Shown here piece after piece: positions 18,691-28,892 of a stretch of DNA of 64,000 nucleotides. The translations under genes and the position numbers were made by a program. Location of the stretch: NCBI RefSeq assembly GCF_014138265.1, contig NZ_JACGXL010000006.1:303964-367963 (forward strand), given 5' to 3'. Within the stretch, counting starts at the first letter, position 1; every line of letters begins with the position of its first letter. The DNA is from Dokdonella fugitiva. Lineage in GTDB: Bacteria > Pseudomonadota > Gammaproteobacteria > Xanthomonadales > Rhodanobacteraceae. The notes under the pieces were generated by a model. It did not search any database, had not been told where the DNA came from, and saw nothing but the letters and a program-made list of their open reading frames with translations.

Positions 18691-21078
18691 ATGAAATTCA
18701 GCGAAAACTGGCTGCGCGAACTCGTCGACATCCCGGTCGACCGCGACGCCCTCATGCACCGCCTGACGATGGCGGGGCTCGAGGTCGAGGGCGTCGAAGC
18801 ACTCGGCGCCGCGCTCGCGGGCGTCGTCGTCGGCGAGATCGTCGCCTGCGCGCCGCACCCGAACGCGGACAAGCTGCGCGTGTGCGAGGTCGCCGCGGGC
18901 GCCGCCGTGCCGCTCGTGATCGTCTGCGGTGCGCCGAACGCGCGCACCGGGCTCAAGGCGCCGCTCGCGACGATCGGCACGACGATGCCGAACGGGATCG
19001 AGATCAAGCGCGCCGCGCTGCGCGGGGTCGAGTCGAACGGCATGCTCTGCTCGGCGAAGGAGCTCGGCATCGACGCCGACGCCTCGGGCCTGATGGAATT
19101 GCCGGCGGACGCACCGGTCGGCACGTCGCTCGCGCAATACCTCGGCCTGCCCGACGCGAGCGTCGAGATCAAGCTCACGCCGAACCGCCCCGACTGCCTC
19201 AGCGTGCTCGGTCTCGCGCGCGACGCGTCCGCGCTGTTCGGCACCGCGCTGCACGATCCGCCCGGCGCGCCCGTAGCGGCTGCCGCAGGCGCGACGCGCG
19301 CGGCGACGCTCGATGCCGGAGCCGACTGCCCGCGCTATTGCGGGCGCATCATCGAAGGTATCGATGCGAGCGCGAAGACGCCGTTGTGGATGGCCGAACG
19401 GCTGCGTCGCAGCGGCGTGCGGCCGGTCAGCGCGCTCGTCGACGTGACCCAGTACGTGATGCTCGAGCTCGGCCAGCCGATGCACGCCTACGACGACGCG
19501 ATGCTCGACGGTCCGATCTCGGTGCGCCGCGCGCGTGCGCGCGAGGTCGTGAAACTGCTCGACGGCAGCGAACATATCCTCGATGACGGATTCCTCGTCA
19601 TCGCCGACCGCAAGGGCCTGCACGGCCTCGCCGGCATCATGGGCGGCCACGATTCGCGCGTGACCGACGCGACGAAGACGGTATTCCTCGAAGCCGCGCA
19701 CTTCGCGCCGGGCGCGATCATGGGCCGCGCGCGCAAGCTCGGCCTGCACACCGACGCCTCGCACCGTTTCGAGCGCGGTGTCGACCCCGAGATGCCGCGC
19801 CGCGCGATCGAACGCGCGACCGCGCTGATCCTCGCGATCGCCGGCGGCACGCCGGGGCCGCTCACCGAGAGCGTGCTCGCCGCGGACCTGCCGCTGCGCG
19901 CGCCGGTCGCGCTGCGCCGCACACGCCTCGCGCGCCTGCTCGGCATCGATGTCGCCGACGCCGAGGTCGAGCGCATCCTGCGCGCGCTCGGCATGCAGGT
20001 CGAGGCGAGCGCGGACGGCTGGCGCGCGACGCCGCCGAGCCATCGCTTCGACATCCAGATCGAGGAAGACCTCATCGAGGAAGTCGTGCGCGTGCACGGT
20101 TACGAACGCGTGCCGACGCGCGCGCCGCGCGGCGAACTGCTCGGACCGGTGCTGCCGGAGGCGCGCCTGGAGATTTCGCGGCTGCGCGCACAGCTCGTCG
20201 CGCGCGACTACGCCGAGGCGGTGTGCTACGCGTTCCTGTCCACGGATCTGCTGCTGAAATGGCAGCTCTTCGACAACACCGTCATGCTCAGCAATCCGTT
20301 GTCGGCCGACCTTGCCGTAATGCGGCCTTCGCTGCTGCCCGGACTCGTCGCCGCGCTCGCGGCGAATCGCCGTCGCCAGCAAGCGCGCGTGCGCCTGTTC
20401 GAAGTCGGCCGGGTGTTCTCGGGCGGTACGCCGGTCGATCCGTCGCCGGTCGAGTCCGAGCGGATCGCGGGCGTCGCTTGCGGCCGCGCGGTCGCCGAGA
20501 ATTGGGCGAGCGAGGCGCGGGCGCTCGACTTCTTCGACGTCCGGGGCGACGCGGAATCGCTGTTCGCGCTGACCAACGCGGCGGACGCATTCAGTTTCAC
20601 GCCCGGCGGTCCGGCCTGGCTGCACCCGGGGCAGGCGGCCGAAGTGCGCCGCGACGGCGTCGCGGTCGGCTGGATCGGGGCGTTGCACCCGGACCTGCTC
20701 GCGAAACTCGACCTCGACGACGACGTATTCGTGTTCGAGTTCGACGTGGCGGCGGTTTCGCGGCGCGACCTGCCGCGCGCGGAGGCCGTTTCGCGCTACC
20801 CGTCGGTGCGCCGCGACCTGTCCTTCGAGCTGCCCGAGGCGGTGCCGTATGGGGCCGTCGAGGCTGCGATTCGTGACGCGGTTGGCGAAACGCTGGCGCG
20901 GGTGGTCCTGTTCGATCGTTACGCGGGTCCAAACCTCGGCAGCGGTGTCAAAAGTCTCGCTATTGGCTTGATTTTGCAGGACCGTTACCGCACCCTTACG
21001 GATCAGGACGCTGACCGCTGCACGGCTCTCGCGGTTTCCGCACTGGAATCAGTTTGCAAAGCAAAGTTGCGAGGGTAG
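18691..21078 (+). CDS. pheT: Phenylalanyl-tRNA synthetase beta subunit
   Basis: PheT provides tRNA binding and editing in the PheRS tetramer. At 795 residues it equals the E. coli length. It starts [20 protein letters not shown]. Next is the EMAP-like tRNA-binding domain ([15 protein letters not shown] and CSAKELGID), then B3/B4 editing ([20 protein letters not shown]), the B5 domain, the class II-like core ([20 protein letters not shown]) and the C-terminal ferredoxin-fold anticodon-binding domain ([20 protein letters not shown]). ihfA starts one base after its stop, so it is the upstream member of a pheT-ihfA-merR run, as in other gammaproteobacteria. Confidence 0.97.
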   Translation: MKFSENWLRELVDIPVDRDALMHRLTMAGLEVEGVEALGAALAGVVVGEIVACAPHPNADKLRVCEVAAGAAVPLVIVCGAPNARTGLKAPLATIGTTMPNGIEIKRAALRGVESNGMLCSAKELGIDADASGLMELPADAPVGTSLAQYLGLPDASVEIKLTPNRPDCLSVLGLARDASALFGTALHDPPGAPVAAAAGATRAATLDAGADCPRYCGRIIEGIDASAKTPLWMAERLRRSGVRPVSALVDVTQYVMLELGQPMHAYDDAMLDGPISVRRARAREVVKLLDGSEHILDDGFLVIADRKGLHGLAGIMGGHDSRVTDATKTVFLEAAHFAPGAIMGRARKLGLHTDASHRFERGVDPEMPRRAIERATALILAIAGGTPGPLTESVLAADLPLRAPVALRRTRLARLLGIDVADAEVERILRALGMQVEASADGWRATPPSHRFDIQIEEDLIEEVVRVHGYERVPTRAPRGELLGPVLPEARLEISRLRAQLVARDYAEAVCYAFLSTDLLLKWQLFDNTVMLSNPLSADLAVMRPSLLPGLVAALAANRRRQQARVRLFEVGRVFSGGTPVDPSPVESERIAGVACGRAVAENWASEARALDFFDVRGDAESLFALTNAADAFSFTPGGPAWLHPGQAAEVRRDGVAVGWIGALHPDLLAKLDLDDDVFVFEFDVAAVSRRDLPRAEAVSRYPSVRRDLSFELPEAVPYGAVEAAIRDAVGETLARVVLFDRYAGPNLGSGVKSLAIGLILQDRYRTLTDQDADRCTALAVSALESVCKAKLRG

Positions 21079-21079
21079 G

Positions 21080-21382
21080 ATGGCGTTGACGAAGGCGGAG
21101 ATGGCCGAGCGTCTGTTTCTGGACGTCGGTCTCAACAAACGCGAAGCCAAGGAATTCGTCGACGCGTTCTTCGAAGTCGTACGCGATGCGCTTGAAAAAG
21201 GGGAGCAGGTGAAGCTGTCCGGTTTCGGCAACTTCGATCTGCGTTTCAAGAATCAGCGTCCAGGGCGTAACCCAAAGACCGGCGTGGAAATTCCGATTTC
21301 CGCGCGGCGGGTGGTGACGTTCCGTCCGGGACAGAAACTGAAGGTCCGGGTCGAAGCCTATGCTGGATCAGGGCAGCAATAG
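21080..21382 (+). CDS. ihfA: Integration host factor alpha subunit
   Basis: IhfA pairs with IhfB to bend DNA sharply at specific sites in recombination, replication and transcription. The 100-residue product starts [20 protein letters not shown] and has the DNA-binding arm signature [20 protein letters not shown] with the intercalating Pro in [15 protein letters not shown] ribosome binding site lies in the end of pheT. The C terminus overlaps the start of the MerR gene by 23 bp. Confidence 0.97.
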   Translation: MALTKAEMAERLFLDVGLNKREAKEFVDAFFEVVRDALEKGEQVKLSGFGNFDLRFKNQRPGRNPKTGVEIPISARRVVTFRPGQKLKVRVEAYAGSGQQ

Positions 21383-21716
21383 CGAACTTCCGGTCATCCC
21401 GGCAAAACGCTATTTCACCATCGGGGAGGTCAGCGAGCTCTGTGCGGTCAAGCCGCACGTGCTGCGCTATTGGGAACAGGAGTTTCCCAACCTCAAGCCC
21501 GTCAAACGGCGTGGAAATCGCCGTTACTACCAGCGACACGACGTGCTGATGATCCGGCAGATCCGGTCGTTGCTGTACGACCAGGGTTTCACGATCACTG
21601 GTGCGCGCCAGCGCCTGGAAGGGTCGCAGGCGCGGGTCGAGTCGAGTATTTCCAACCAGATCGTGCGCCAGGTGCGCATGGAACTGGAAGAAGTGCTGCA
21701 GATCCTGCGTCGCTGA
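21360..21716 (+). CDS. MerR-family transcriptional regulator
   Basis: The 118-residue protein has an N-terminal MerR winged helix-turn-helix ([20 protein letters not shown], then [20 protein letters not shown]) and a short C-terminal helix rather than a long effector domain. No Cys-based metal site is visible. It is the small MerR-like regulator that normally follows ihfA in gammaproteobacteria; its target is unclear. The ATG overlaps ihfA, and the gene is followed by tRNA-Pro. Confidence 0.9.
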   Translation: MLDQGSNSELPVIPAKRYFTIGEVSELCAVKPHVLRYWEQEFPNLKPVKRRGNRRYYQRHDVLMIRQIRSLLYDQGFTITGARQRLEGSQARVESSISNQIVRQVRMELEEVLQILRR

Positions 21717-21796
21717 GCACGGGAAGCATCTGCTAGAATCTCCGGCTCCCAAGCGGGGCCGCCGTGATGCGGCTGGCTTTCCGCAAGAGTCATCGT

Positions 21797-21873
21797 CGGG
21801 GCGTAGCGCAGCCTGGTAGCGCACCAGTCTGGGGGACTGGTGGTCGTCGGTTCGAATCCGGCCGCCCCGACCA
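21797..21873 (+). tRNA. tRNA-Pro (GGG)
   Basis: The 77-nt gene has acceptor CGGGGCG pairing with CGCCCCG, discriminator A and an encoded CCA. The anticodon loop CTGGGGG has GGG, and the T arm contains GGTTCGAATCC. A TAGAAT -10 box lies at 21734-21739. Its place after ihfA-merR is typical of Xanthomonadales. Confidence 0.97.
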
Positions 21874-21877
21874 TTAA

Positions 21878-22981
<1,104 letters not shown>

Positions 22982-23014
22982 GCAGGCCGCTGCGACGATT
23001 GTTCCGGAGAAGGC

Positions 23015-23227
23015 ATGGCCGACGTGCGAACGACGAGCATCCTGACCTGCCCGAACTGCGCTGAAACGTCGCGCGAGACGATGCCATTGGACGCCTGCAT
23101 CTATTTCCACGAATGCGGCGCCTGTGGTGCCCTGCTGCGACCGAAGGCCGGCGACTGCTGCGTGTTCTGCTCGTATGGCGATACGCCGTGCCCGCCCGTG
23201 CAACAGGAGCGCGGCTGCTGCCGGTGA
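23015..23227 (+). CDS. Small GDCCVxC-domain protein
   Basis: The 70-residue product is rich in Cys and starts with a CPNC pair (LTCPNCAETS), then ECGACG, then the family core GDCCVFCSYGDTPCPPVQ and a final CC. Members with this core are small thiol proteins, some of them selenoproteins, often near metal (mercury) or redox genes; the function is not established. Here all positions are Cys codons. It lies 33 bp after the iminopeptidase and may share its transcript. Confidence 0.8.
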   Translation: MADVRTTSILTCPNCAETSRETMPLDACIYFHECGACGALLRPKAGDCCVFCSYGDTPCPPVQQERGCCR

Positions 23228-23279
23228 TCCCGCGGTGCGGACGGCGAGGCCGGCATTGGGCGCGACCACCGGAGCTTCG

Positions 23280-23314
23280 TCCAAAAGAAACGGGCCCGCA
23301 TCGGCGGGCCCGTT
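23280..23314 (-). terminator. Intrinsic terminator of the PsiF-repeat gene
   Basis: An 11-bp stem (23289-23299 with 23304-23314), loop ATCG, is followed on the minus strand by a T-rich tract (TTTCTTTTGG). It sits just downstream of the minus-strand gene ending at 23337 and may also slow plus-strand transcripts. Confidence 0.85.
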
Positions 23315-23336
23315 CGGCAAACGATCGATCGGGCAC

Positions 23337-23858
23337 TCAGTGCGCCGCGGCCGCGTCGCCCTTGAGGCACGTGCTCATGTAGCTCTTGCGCGCGTCGCCC
23401 TTGAGCGACTTCGCCTTCGCGTCGGCGCTGCAGGTCTTCATCTTCTCCTGCTGCGTCGCCTTCGCGGTCGACGCGGCGGGAGCCGCGGCCGGAGCGGCCG
23501 CCGGAGCCGCGGCGGCAGTCGCGCCGTCGCCCTTGAGGCAGGTGCTCATGTAGCTCTTGCGCGCGTCGCCCTTGAGCGACTTGGCCTTCGCGTCGGCGCT
23601 GCAGGTCTTCATCTTTTCCTGCTGGGTCGCCTTCGCGCTCGGCGCGGCTGCGACCGATTCGCCCTTGAGGCAGGCGCTCATGAACGTCTTGCGTTCGTCA
23701 CCCGTCTTGCCGGTCGCGTCCTTGTTGCACTGGGCCATGCGTTCCTGCTGCGGGGTCAGCGTCTTGCCGGACTTCGACGCATCCTGCGCAAACGCCGCGC
23801 CGGAACCGATTGCCAGCGCAAGCGCCAGGACCAGCGATGACGTCGTCTTCAGCTGCAT
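23337..23858 (-). CDS. Secreted PsiF-repeat protein
   Basis: The 173-residue product has a signal peptide (MQLKTTSSLVLALALAIGSG, cut near AFA-QD) and three PsiF repeats. In each, a Q-E-[RK]-M start leads to a Cys and then to an M-S-[AT]-C-L-K-G end. The first unit is divergent; the second and third are nearly identical (both contain QQEKMKTCSADAKAKSLKGD). They are separated by an Ala/Pro-rich linker. E. coli PsiF is a phosphate-starvation-induced protein of unknown role with two repeats. The Cys pairs suggest a periplasmic disulfide per repeat. Confidence 0.88.
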   Translation of the reverse strand: MQLKTTSSLVLALALAIGSGAAFAQDASKSGKTLTPQQERMAQCNKDATGKTGDERKTFMSACLKGESVAAAPSAKATQQEKMKTCSADAKAKSLKGDARKSYMSTCLKGDGATAAAAPAAAPAAAPAASTAKATQQEKMKTCSADAKAKSLKGDARKSYMSTCLKGDAAAAH

Positions 23859-24055
23859 GATGGAACTCCTCTCTCCGTAGTGGGGCCGCCGCCGTCTGGC
23901 AACGGTGCGGCGCAGTCTACGCCCGGCGCCGAACGCCGGAAGAGGCAATCCAAAAAACTTCACGAACGCGTTGCCCGCGATTCAGGCGTGGAAGCTCGCG
24001 GGCACGGCGTAGGAAATCGGCGCGATCTCGATCGGTCGCGCCGGCAGGGGCCCGC

Positions 24056-25561
24056 TCAGGCGGCGGCGCGCGCGGTGTCCGGCTTGCGCGGTCCTTCGAG
24101 CAGGGCGCGACGGACGCCCTCGACGAGCAGATCCGCTTCCGCGGCGGTGATGTCGAAGCGCGGGGTGAAGCGCAGCGAATTCGCACCGCCGTGGATCACG
24201 CCGTAGCCGCGCTCGCGCATCCACTCCTCGGTGCTGCCCGCGCCGTAGCACTTGAACTCCGGTGCCAGCTCGCACGAGAACAGCAGGCCCGTGCCCTGCA
24301 CCTTGGTGATGTAGCCCGGCAGCTCGGCCTTGAGCTTGGCGAGCTTGGCGACGAACTCCTTGCCGCGCACGCGGATGTTCTCGCGCAGCTCCGGCGTGAG
24401 CGCCTTCAGCACCGCGCAGGCGACGTCGAGCGCGCGCGGGTTCGCGGTCATCGTGTTGCCGTAGATGCCCTTCTTGTAGAGCTCGGCGGCGCGCTCGTTG
24501 GTGGCGAGCACCGACAGCGGGTACTGGCCAGCGTTGAGCGCCTTCGAATAGGTCTCGAGATCCGGCGCCTCGACCTGCTCGAAGCCGGGGTAGTCGACGA
24601 TCGAGAGCACGCCGTGCGCGCGCAGGCCGGCCTGGATCGAGTCGATCAGCAACAGGCTGCCGTGCGCCTTGGTCAGCTCGCGCGCGGCGTTGTAGAACTC
24701 CGGCGTGAGGCCGCGGCCGGGGTCGCCTTCGCCCATCACGGGCTCGATGAACACGGCCTCGATGAACCAGCCGTTCCTGTCGGCGTCGGCGAACAGCTGC
24801 TTGAGGTGCTCGACGCTGTACGGCTCGACCGCGAGCAGGCTGTTCTCGTTGCGGAAGCTCGCGAGGTTCTGCTCGTAGGCCTTGCGCGACGAATCGGAGT
24901 ACACCGCGGGTCGTTCGGTACGGCCGTGGAACGCACCCTTGACCGCGACGCGCTTGATCGTGCGGCCGGCATGGCGCGCACCCGGGTCGGTCATCAGTTT
25001 CGCGTTGACGTCGACGATGCGACCCGCGAGCGACACCGACTCGGAGCCCGAGTTGAGGCACATGAACTTCACGTACGGGCAGGCGCCGCGCGTCTGGCCG
25101 ATTTCCTTGCGCAGCGCCTTGCCGAACTTCAGTTGCGACAGGTTCGGCGTCATCACGTTCGCCATCACCTGCGGGCGCGCGAGCACGCTGAGGATGTTCT
25201 TCGGCGCGTGGCCGAAGCCGAGCATGCCGTAGCCGCCCGCGTCGTAGATGACCGCGCCCTTGAGCGTGACCAGCCAGGCGCCGTGTGCGGCGAGGGCGAC
25301 GTACGGATTGATGCCGTCCTCGGGGTAGAAGTTGACGAAATCGGCCTGCGCCTGGCGGATCTGCTCGTTCTCGTCGAGGTGCAGGAAGTCGGGCATGCAC
25401 GAACGCAGCGCGAGGTGCGCGGCATACGCCTCGTCGATCGCCTGGACCAGTTCCGGGTCGGCATCCAGGAAGCGCTCGATGACCGCGTCCGGCAGGCCGG
25501 TGGTACGCACCGCCCCGTCGAATTCGCGCATTTCCTTGAGCTTGGCCAGCATCGGATTCAT
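24056..25561 (-). CDS. Class III PLP-dependent aminotransferase
   Basis: The 501-residue cytosolic protein has the class III fold. PLP phosphate-binding residues lie in CLNSGSESVSLAGRI, the Asp that contacts the PLP ring nitrogen in LLIDSIQAGLRAHG, and the Schiff-base Lys in ETYSKALNAGQYPLS. It is longer than acetylornithine or GABA aminotransferases (about 400-430) and the usual DE(V/I)Q motif is DSIQ, so substrate assignment is not safe; lysine or another omega-amino acid is possible. The start ATG at 25561 follows GGGAGGG and a leader hairpin. No pathway partners are adjacent. Confidence 0.85.
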   Translation of the reverse strand: MNPMLAKLKEMREFDGAVRTTGLPDAVIERFLDADPELVQAIDEAYAAHLALRSCMPDFLHLDENEQIRQAQADFVNFYPEDGINPYVALAAHGAWLVTLKGAVIYDAGGYGMLGFGHAPKNILSVLARPQVMANVMTPNLSQLKFGKALRKEIGQTRGACPYVKFMCLNSGSESVSLAGRIVDVNAKLMTDPGARHAGRTIKRVAVKGAFHGRTERPAVYSDSSRKAYEQNLASFRNENSLLAVEPYSVEHLKQLFADADRNGWFIEAVFIEPVMGEGDPGRGLTPEFYNAARELTKAHGSLLLIDSIQAGLRAHGVLSIVDYPGFEQVEAPDLETYSKALNAGQYPLSVLATNERAAELYKKGIYGNTMTANPRALDVACAVLKALTPELRENIRVRGKEFVAKLAKLKAELPGYITKVQGTGLLFSCELAPEFKCYGAGSTEEWMRERGYGVIHGGANSLRFTPRFDITAAEADLLVEGVRRALLEGPRKPDTARAAA

Positions 25562-25583
25562 TGCACCCTCCCGGAAAACGACA

Positions 25584-25613
25584 CGTGCCCGCCCCTCGCG
25601 GGAAACGGGCACG
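25584..25613 (-). promoter_or_regulatory. Leader hairpin upstream of the aminotransferase
   Basis: CGTGCCCG (25584-25591) pairs with CGGGCACG (25606-25613) in the minus-strand leader, about 20-50 bp before the ATG. No T tract follows. It may be a translational control hairpin; it does not look like the known lysine riboswitch. Confidence 0.4.
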
Positions 25614-25712
25614 ACGCCTTTAATCTTTGATTGGAATGGAAAAAACGCCAAGCAACCACTGTATCACAGGGGGCCGGGCCGCGGTACCCCGTGGGCCCAC
25701 CGGACACACCGC

Positions 25713-25726
25713 GTGACAAGCGTCAT
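25713..25726 (+). promoter_or_regulatory. Possible operator of the ABC-2 exporter operon
   Basis: TGAC-N4-GTCA (25714-25725), within GTGACAAGCGTCAT, is a small dyad about 50 bp upstream of a weak -10 (TAAAGT, 25773-25778) and about 85 bp upstream of the exporter ATP-binding gene. It is a candidate site for the NarL/DesR-type regulator encoded in the same locus. This is inference from position and symmetry only. Confidence 0.3.
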
Positions 25727-25809
25727 CCGCAGCGCCTGACGCCTGATTCTGTGGGGTTTTTCGCGCCCGGCCTAAAGTGGCTCCGGACATCGGGCAAGGG
25801 AGTGGTTCC

Positions 25810-26709
25810 ATGCAGCAGGCGCGATCCGGTACGGCGGTGGCATGGCGCGGCGCGAGCAAGCGCTACGGCGGCATCGTCGCGCTCGACGGCATCGATCTCG
25901 AGGTGCGCGGCGGCGAGCTGCTAGCGCTGCTCGGCCCGAACGGCGCTGGCAAGAGCACGGCGATCGCGCTCGCGCTCGGGTTGCTGCGCGCCGATGCTGG
26001 CGAGGTAATGCTGTTCGGCCGCGCACCCGCCGAGCTCGAGGCGCGCCGCGGCTGCGGCGTCATGCTGCAGTCGGCGGGGCTGCCGGATTCGCTGAAGGTG
26101 CGCGAGCTGCTCGAGCTCACGCGCAGCTACTACGCTGCGCCGCGCGGGCTCGACGACTGCGTCGGCATGGCCGGCCTCGACGGGCTCATGGATCGCCGCT
26201 ACGGACGATTGTCGGGTGGCCAGCAGCGCCGCGTGCAGTTCGCGCTCGCGATCTGCGGCGCACCGCGCCTGCTGTTCCTCGACGAACCGACGACCGGCCT
26301 CGACCTGGACGCGCGCACGATGCTGTGGGCGACGATCCGCCGCATGGTCGGCGAGGGCTGCGCGGTCGTGCTGACCACGCATTACCTCGAAGAGGCCGAA
26401 GCGCTCGCCGATCGCGTCGCCGTGCTCGCCGGCGGGCGCATCGTCGCCTGCGGCAGCGTGCAGCAGATCCGCGCGCGCGTCTCGCAGCGGCGCATCCGCT
26501 GCGTCAGCGCGCTCGACGCGGCGCGCGTCGGTGCCTGGCCCGAAGTACGCAGCGTCTGCCGCGACGGCGAGCGCATCGAGATCGTGACCGACTACGCCGA
26601 AACGGTCGTGCGCCAGCTGCTGTTCGAGGACAGCGGGCTCAGCCAGCTCGAAGTGCAGCGCGCCGGCCTCGCCGACGCATTCGTCGAAATCACCCGCGAG
26701 GCCGCCTGA
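25810..26709 (+). CDS. ABC-2 exporter, ATP-binding protein
   Basis: This is the ATPase of an ABC exporter, 299 residues. It shows Walker A (GPNGAGKST), the Q loop (GVMLQSAGL), the signature LSGGQQRRVQ, Walker B (LLFLDEPTTGLD) and the switch His (LTTHYLEEA). The C-terminal about 80 residues form the extra domain seen in drug/lantibiotic-type exporters. The ATG at 25810 follows AAGGGAG by 7 bp. Its stop overlaps the permease start (TGATG), so both are made together. Confidence 0.93.
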   Translation: MQQARSGTAVAWRGASKRYGGIVALDGIDLEVRGGELLALLGPNGAGKSTAIALALGLLRADAGEVMLFGRAPAELEARRGCGVMLQSAGLPDSLKVRELLELTRSYYAAPRGLDDCVGMAGLDGLMDRRYGRLSGGQQRRVQFALAICGAPRLLFLDEPTTGLDLDARTMLWATIRRMVGEGCAVVLTTHYLEEAEALADRVAVLAGGRIVACGSVQQIRARVSQRRIRCVSALDAARVGAWPEVRSVCRDGERIEIVTDYAETVVRQLLFEDSGLSQLEVQRAGLADAFVEITREAA

Positions 26710-27479
26710 TGAACGCCGCCACCTTGCCCGCGCCGCGTGTGTCGCTGCTGCGCTGCTACGCGCTCGAGGCGCGCAACGAGTTCCTGCGTCTGCTGCGCGC
26801 GCCGTCGTTCGCGCTGCCGACGCTGCTGTTCCCGCCGATGTTCTACCTGCTGTTCGCGGTGCTGTTCAACAATCGCGGCGGCAGCTTCCAGGCGAACGTG
26901 TACCTGCTCGCGACCTACGGCGTGTTCGGCGTCATGAGCCCAGGCCTGTTCGGCTTCGGTGTCACCGTCGCGCTCGACCGCGAACGCGGCTGGCTCGCGC
27001 TCAAGCGCGCGTTACCGATGCCGCCGGGGGCCTACCTCGCGTCCAAGCTGGTGATGGCGGCGTTGTTCGCGACGATCATCTTCGTCATCCTCGCGCTGCT
27101 CGCGACCACGCTGGGCGGCGTGCGCCTGCCTGCCGGGGCATGGCTCTCGCTGTACGCGGCCGACCTGTTCGGCGTGCTGCCGTTCTGCGCGCTCGGCCTG
27201 TGGCTCGGCAGCCTCGTCAGCGGGCAGGCCGCGCCGGCGATCGCGAACCTCATCTACCTGCCGATGTCGTTCCTGTCCGGCCTGTGGATGCCGCTCAGCG
27301 TGATGCCCGCGTTCATCGCGAAGATCGCGCCGCTGTGGCCGGCCTGGCACCTCGGTCGCCTCGCGCTCGCCGCGGTCGGCCAGGCGCCGGGCGAGGCGAT
27401 CGCGCCGCACGTCGCCGCGCTCGCCGCGTTCACGCTGGTGTTCGTCGCGCTGGCGCGCCGGCGCCTCGCGCGCGGCTGA
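26709..27479 (+). CDS. ABC-2 type exporter, permease
   Basis: The 256-residue integral membrane protein has about six hydrophobic helices. It has an N-terminal cytosolic elbow (EARNEFLRLLRAPSFALPTL), a first segment LLFPPMFYLLFAVLF and the ABC-2 signature region NLIYLPMSFLSGLWMPLSVM. It pairs with the ATPase encoded just upstream. Together with the DesK/DesR-type genes downstream this is the common exporter plus two-component arrangement for membrane or antibiotic stress; the substrate is unknown. Confidence 0.92.
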   Translation: MNAATLPAPRVSLLRCYALEARNEFLRLLRAPSFALPTLLFPPMFYLLFAVLFNNRGGSFQANVYLLATYGVFGVMSPGLFGFGVTVALDRERGWLALKRALPMPPGAYLASKLVMAALFATIIFVILALLATTLGGVRLPAGAWLSLYAADLFGVLPFCALGLWLGSLVSGQAAPAIANLIYLPMSFLSGLWMPLSVMPAFIAKIAPLWPAWHLGRLALAAVGQAPGEAIAPHVAALAAFTLVFVALARRRLARG

Positions 27480-27489
27480 GGAGGATCCG

Positions 27490-27576
27490 ATGCGCACGAT
27501 CTATACCCGGCTGTTCGTGACGACGGTGCTCTACGCACTGCTGGTCGTCGCCGACGTGCTCGGCGCGCATGTCTGA
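27490..27576 (+). CDS. 28-residue membrane micro-protein in the exporter-kinase operon
   Basis: A short frame of 28 codons begins at ATG 27490, 5 bp after an excellent ribosome binding site (GAGGAGG, 27478-27484) that overlaps the permease stop. It ends at 27576 inside the kinase start (ATG 27569). The peptide has a basic start (MRTIYTRLF), one hydrophobic stretch (VTTVLYALLVVADVLG) and a short polar tail, so it would be a single-span membrane peptide. Position and signals suggest it is translated, coupling permease and kinase expression or acting on one of them. I do not recognise a family. Confidence 0.55.
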   Translation: MRTIYTRLFVTTVLYALLVVADVLGAHV

Positions 27577-28780
27577 GGCGGAGCGTATGATTTCCTACGA
27601 CCGGCGATGGGCGGGGAAGACGATGGCGCAGGGCGGGACATGGTTCGAGCGGATTCGCGTGCGCATGCCGCCGGACCTGGCCGACCAGGGCTGGGCACCG
27701 CTGTGGAGCCTGCTCTACCTCGGCTTCCTGTTCATCAACTACAACGGCCGGCCGGCCTCGACCTGGCTGCCGCCGACCGCGCTCAGCGTGTGCGTGTTCC
27801 TGCCGCTGTACTACCGCGCGCTGCAGGTGTGCGGACGGCGGCGGCTGTACTACGGCGCCGCGATCGCGCTGATCGGCTACGCGCTCATCGCGATCAACAC
27901 GGGCGCCAACACCTATCTCATCTATGCCGGCGCGTGCGCGGGCGCCGCGGGCATCGGCCTGCGCCGGCTGTTCGAGATCATCGCCGGCGCGCTCGTCGTC
28001 TATTCGCTGGAACTGTGGCTGCTCGGCTGGCCCGGCCAGTACATCGCGCTGTCGGTGACGATCACCGCGATGGTCGGCCTCGCGATCAGCGCGGCGAATC
28101 ACTTCCATCACGAGAAGCGCCTGCGCCAGGCCGAGCTCAAGCTCAGCCACGACGAAGTGCGCCGCCTCGCCGCGCTTGCCGAGCGCGAGCGCATCGGCCG
28201 CGATCTGCACGACCTGCTCGGCCACACGCTTTCGCTGATCACGCTGAAGTCAGAACTCGCGGTGAAGCTGTTCGAACGCGACCCGCATGCGGCGCGGCGC
28301 GAGATCGCCGACGTCGAGCGCGTCGCGCGCGACGCGCTCGGGCAGGTGCGGCGCGCGGTGACCGGCATCCGCACCGCGGGCCTGTCCGCCGAACTCGCTT
28401 CCGCGCGATTGCTGCTCGAGTCGAGCGACGTGCGCCTCGAATACGAACTCGTCGATGCGCTGCTGCCGCCGGAAATCGAGACGGTGCTCGCACTGACCGT
28501 GCGCGAGGCGGTCACGAACATCCAGCGCCATGCGCAGGCGACGCGCGCGCGCGTCGAGGTCGGCGTCGAGGGCGGCGAGGCGCGCCTCGCGATCAGCGAC
28601 GACGGCATCGGCGCGACGATCCTGCCGGGCAACGGGCTCAGCGGCATGCGCGAACGCCTCGCGCTGCTCGACGGTCGCCTCGAGATCCAGTCGGTGCGCG
28701 GCCGCGGCACGCGCCTCGCGGCGATCGTGCCGTTGCCGCCGGCGCCGCGTGGCGCGGCCACGACCGCGATGGCGACCTGA
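27569..28780 (+). CDS. DesK-type membrane sensor histidine kinase
   Basis: The 403-residue protein has about five to six N-terminal membrane helices (residues about 35-165) like the lipid-thickness sensor DesK. A HisKA_3 dimerisation domain with the phosphoacceptor His in ERERIGRDLHDLLGHTLSLI and an HATPase_c domain (REAVTNIQRHAQA; ISDDGIGA; GNGLSGMRERL) follow. The ATG overlaps the end of the micro-ORF upstream. A later in-frame ATG (27587 or 27624) is possible. It probably senses the bilayer or a membrane-active compound and controls the exporter through the regulator encoded next. Confidence 0.9.
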   Translation: MSEAERMISYDRRWAGKTMAQGGTWFERIRVRMPPDLADQGWAPLWSLLYLGFLFINYNGRPASTWLPPTALSVCVFLPLYYRALQVCGRRRLYYGAAIALIGYALIAINTGANTYLIYAGACAGAAGIGLRRLFEIIAGALVVYSLELWLLGWPGQYIALSVTITAMVGLAISAANHFHHEKRLRQAELKLSHDEVRRLAALAERERIGRDLHDLLGHTLSLITLKSELAVKLFERDPHAARREIADVERVARDALGQVRRAVTGIRTAGLSAELASARLLLESSDVRLEYELVDALLPPEIETVLALTVREAVTNIQRHAQATRARVEVGVEGGEARLAISDDGIGATILPGNGLSGMRERLALLDGRLEIQSVRGRGTRLAAIVPLPPAPRGAATTAMAT

Positions 28781-28892
28781 GGCGGAGGCGCGCGTCGTGG
28801 CCGGAACGCGCGGCGGTCCGGCGCCGGCATCCTGCTAGAGTGCACCGCCGCGGGCGCCGTGTCCGCAGCGCCCATCGGGAACCCGTTCGACC

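Noticed and set aside
23015..23227. Selenocysteine in the GDCCVxC protein
   Set aside because: All relevant positions are TGC Cys codons; there is no in-frame TGA.
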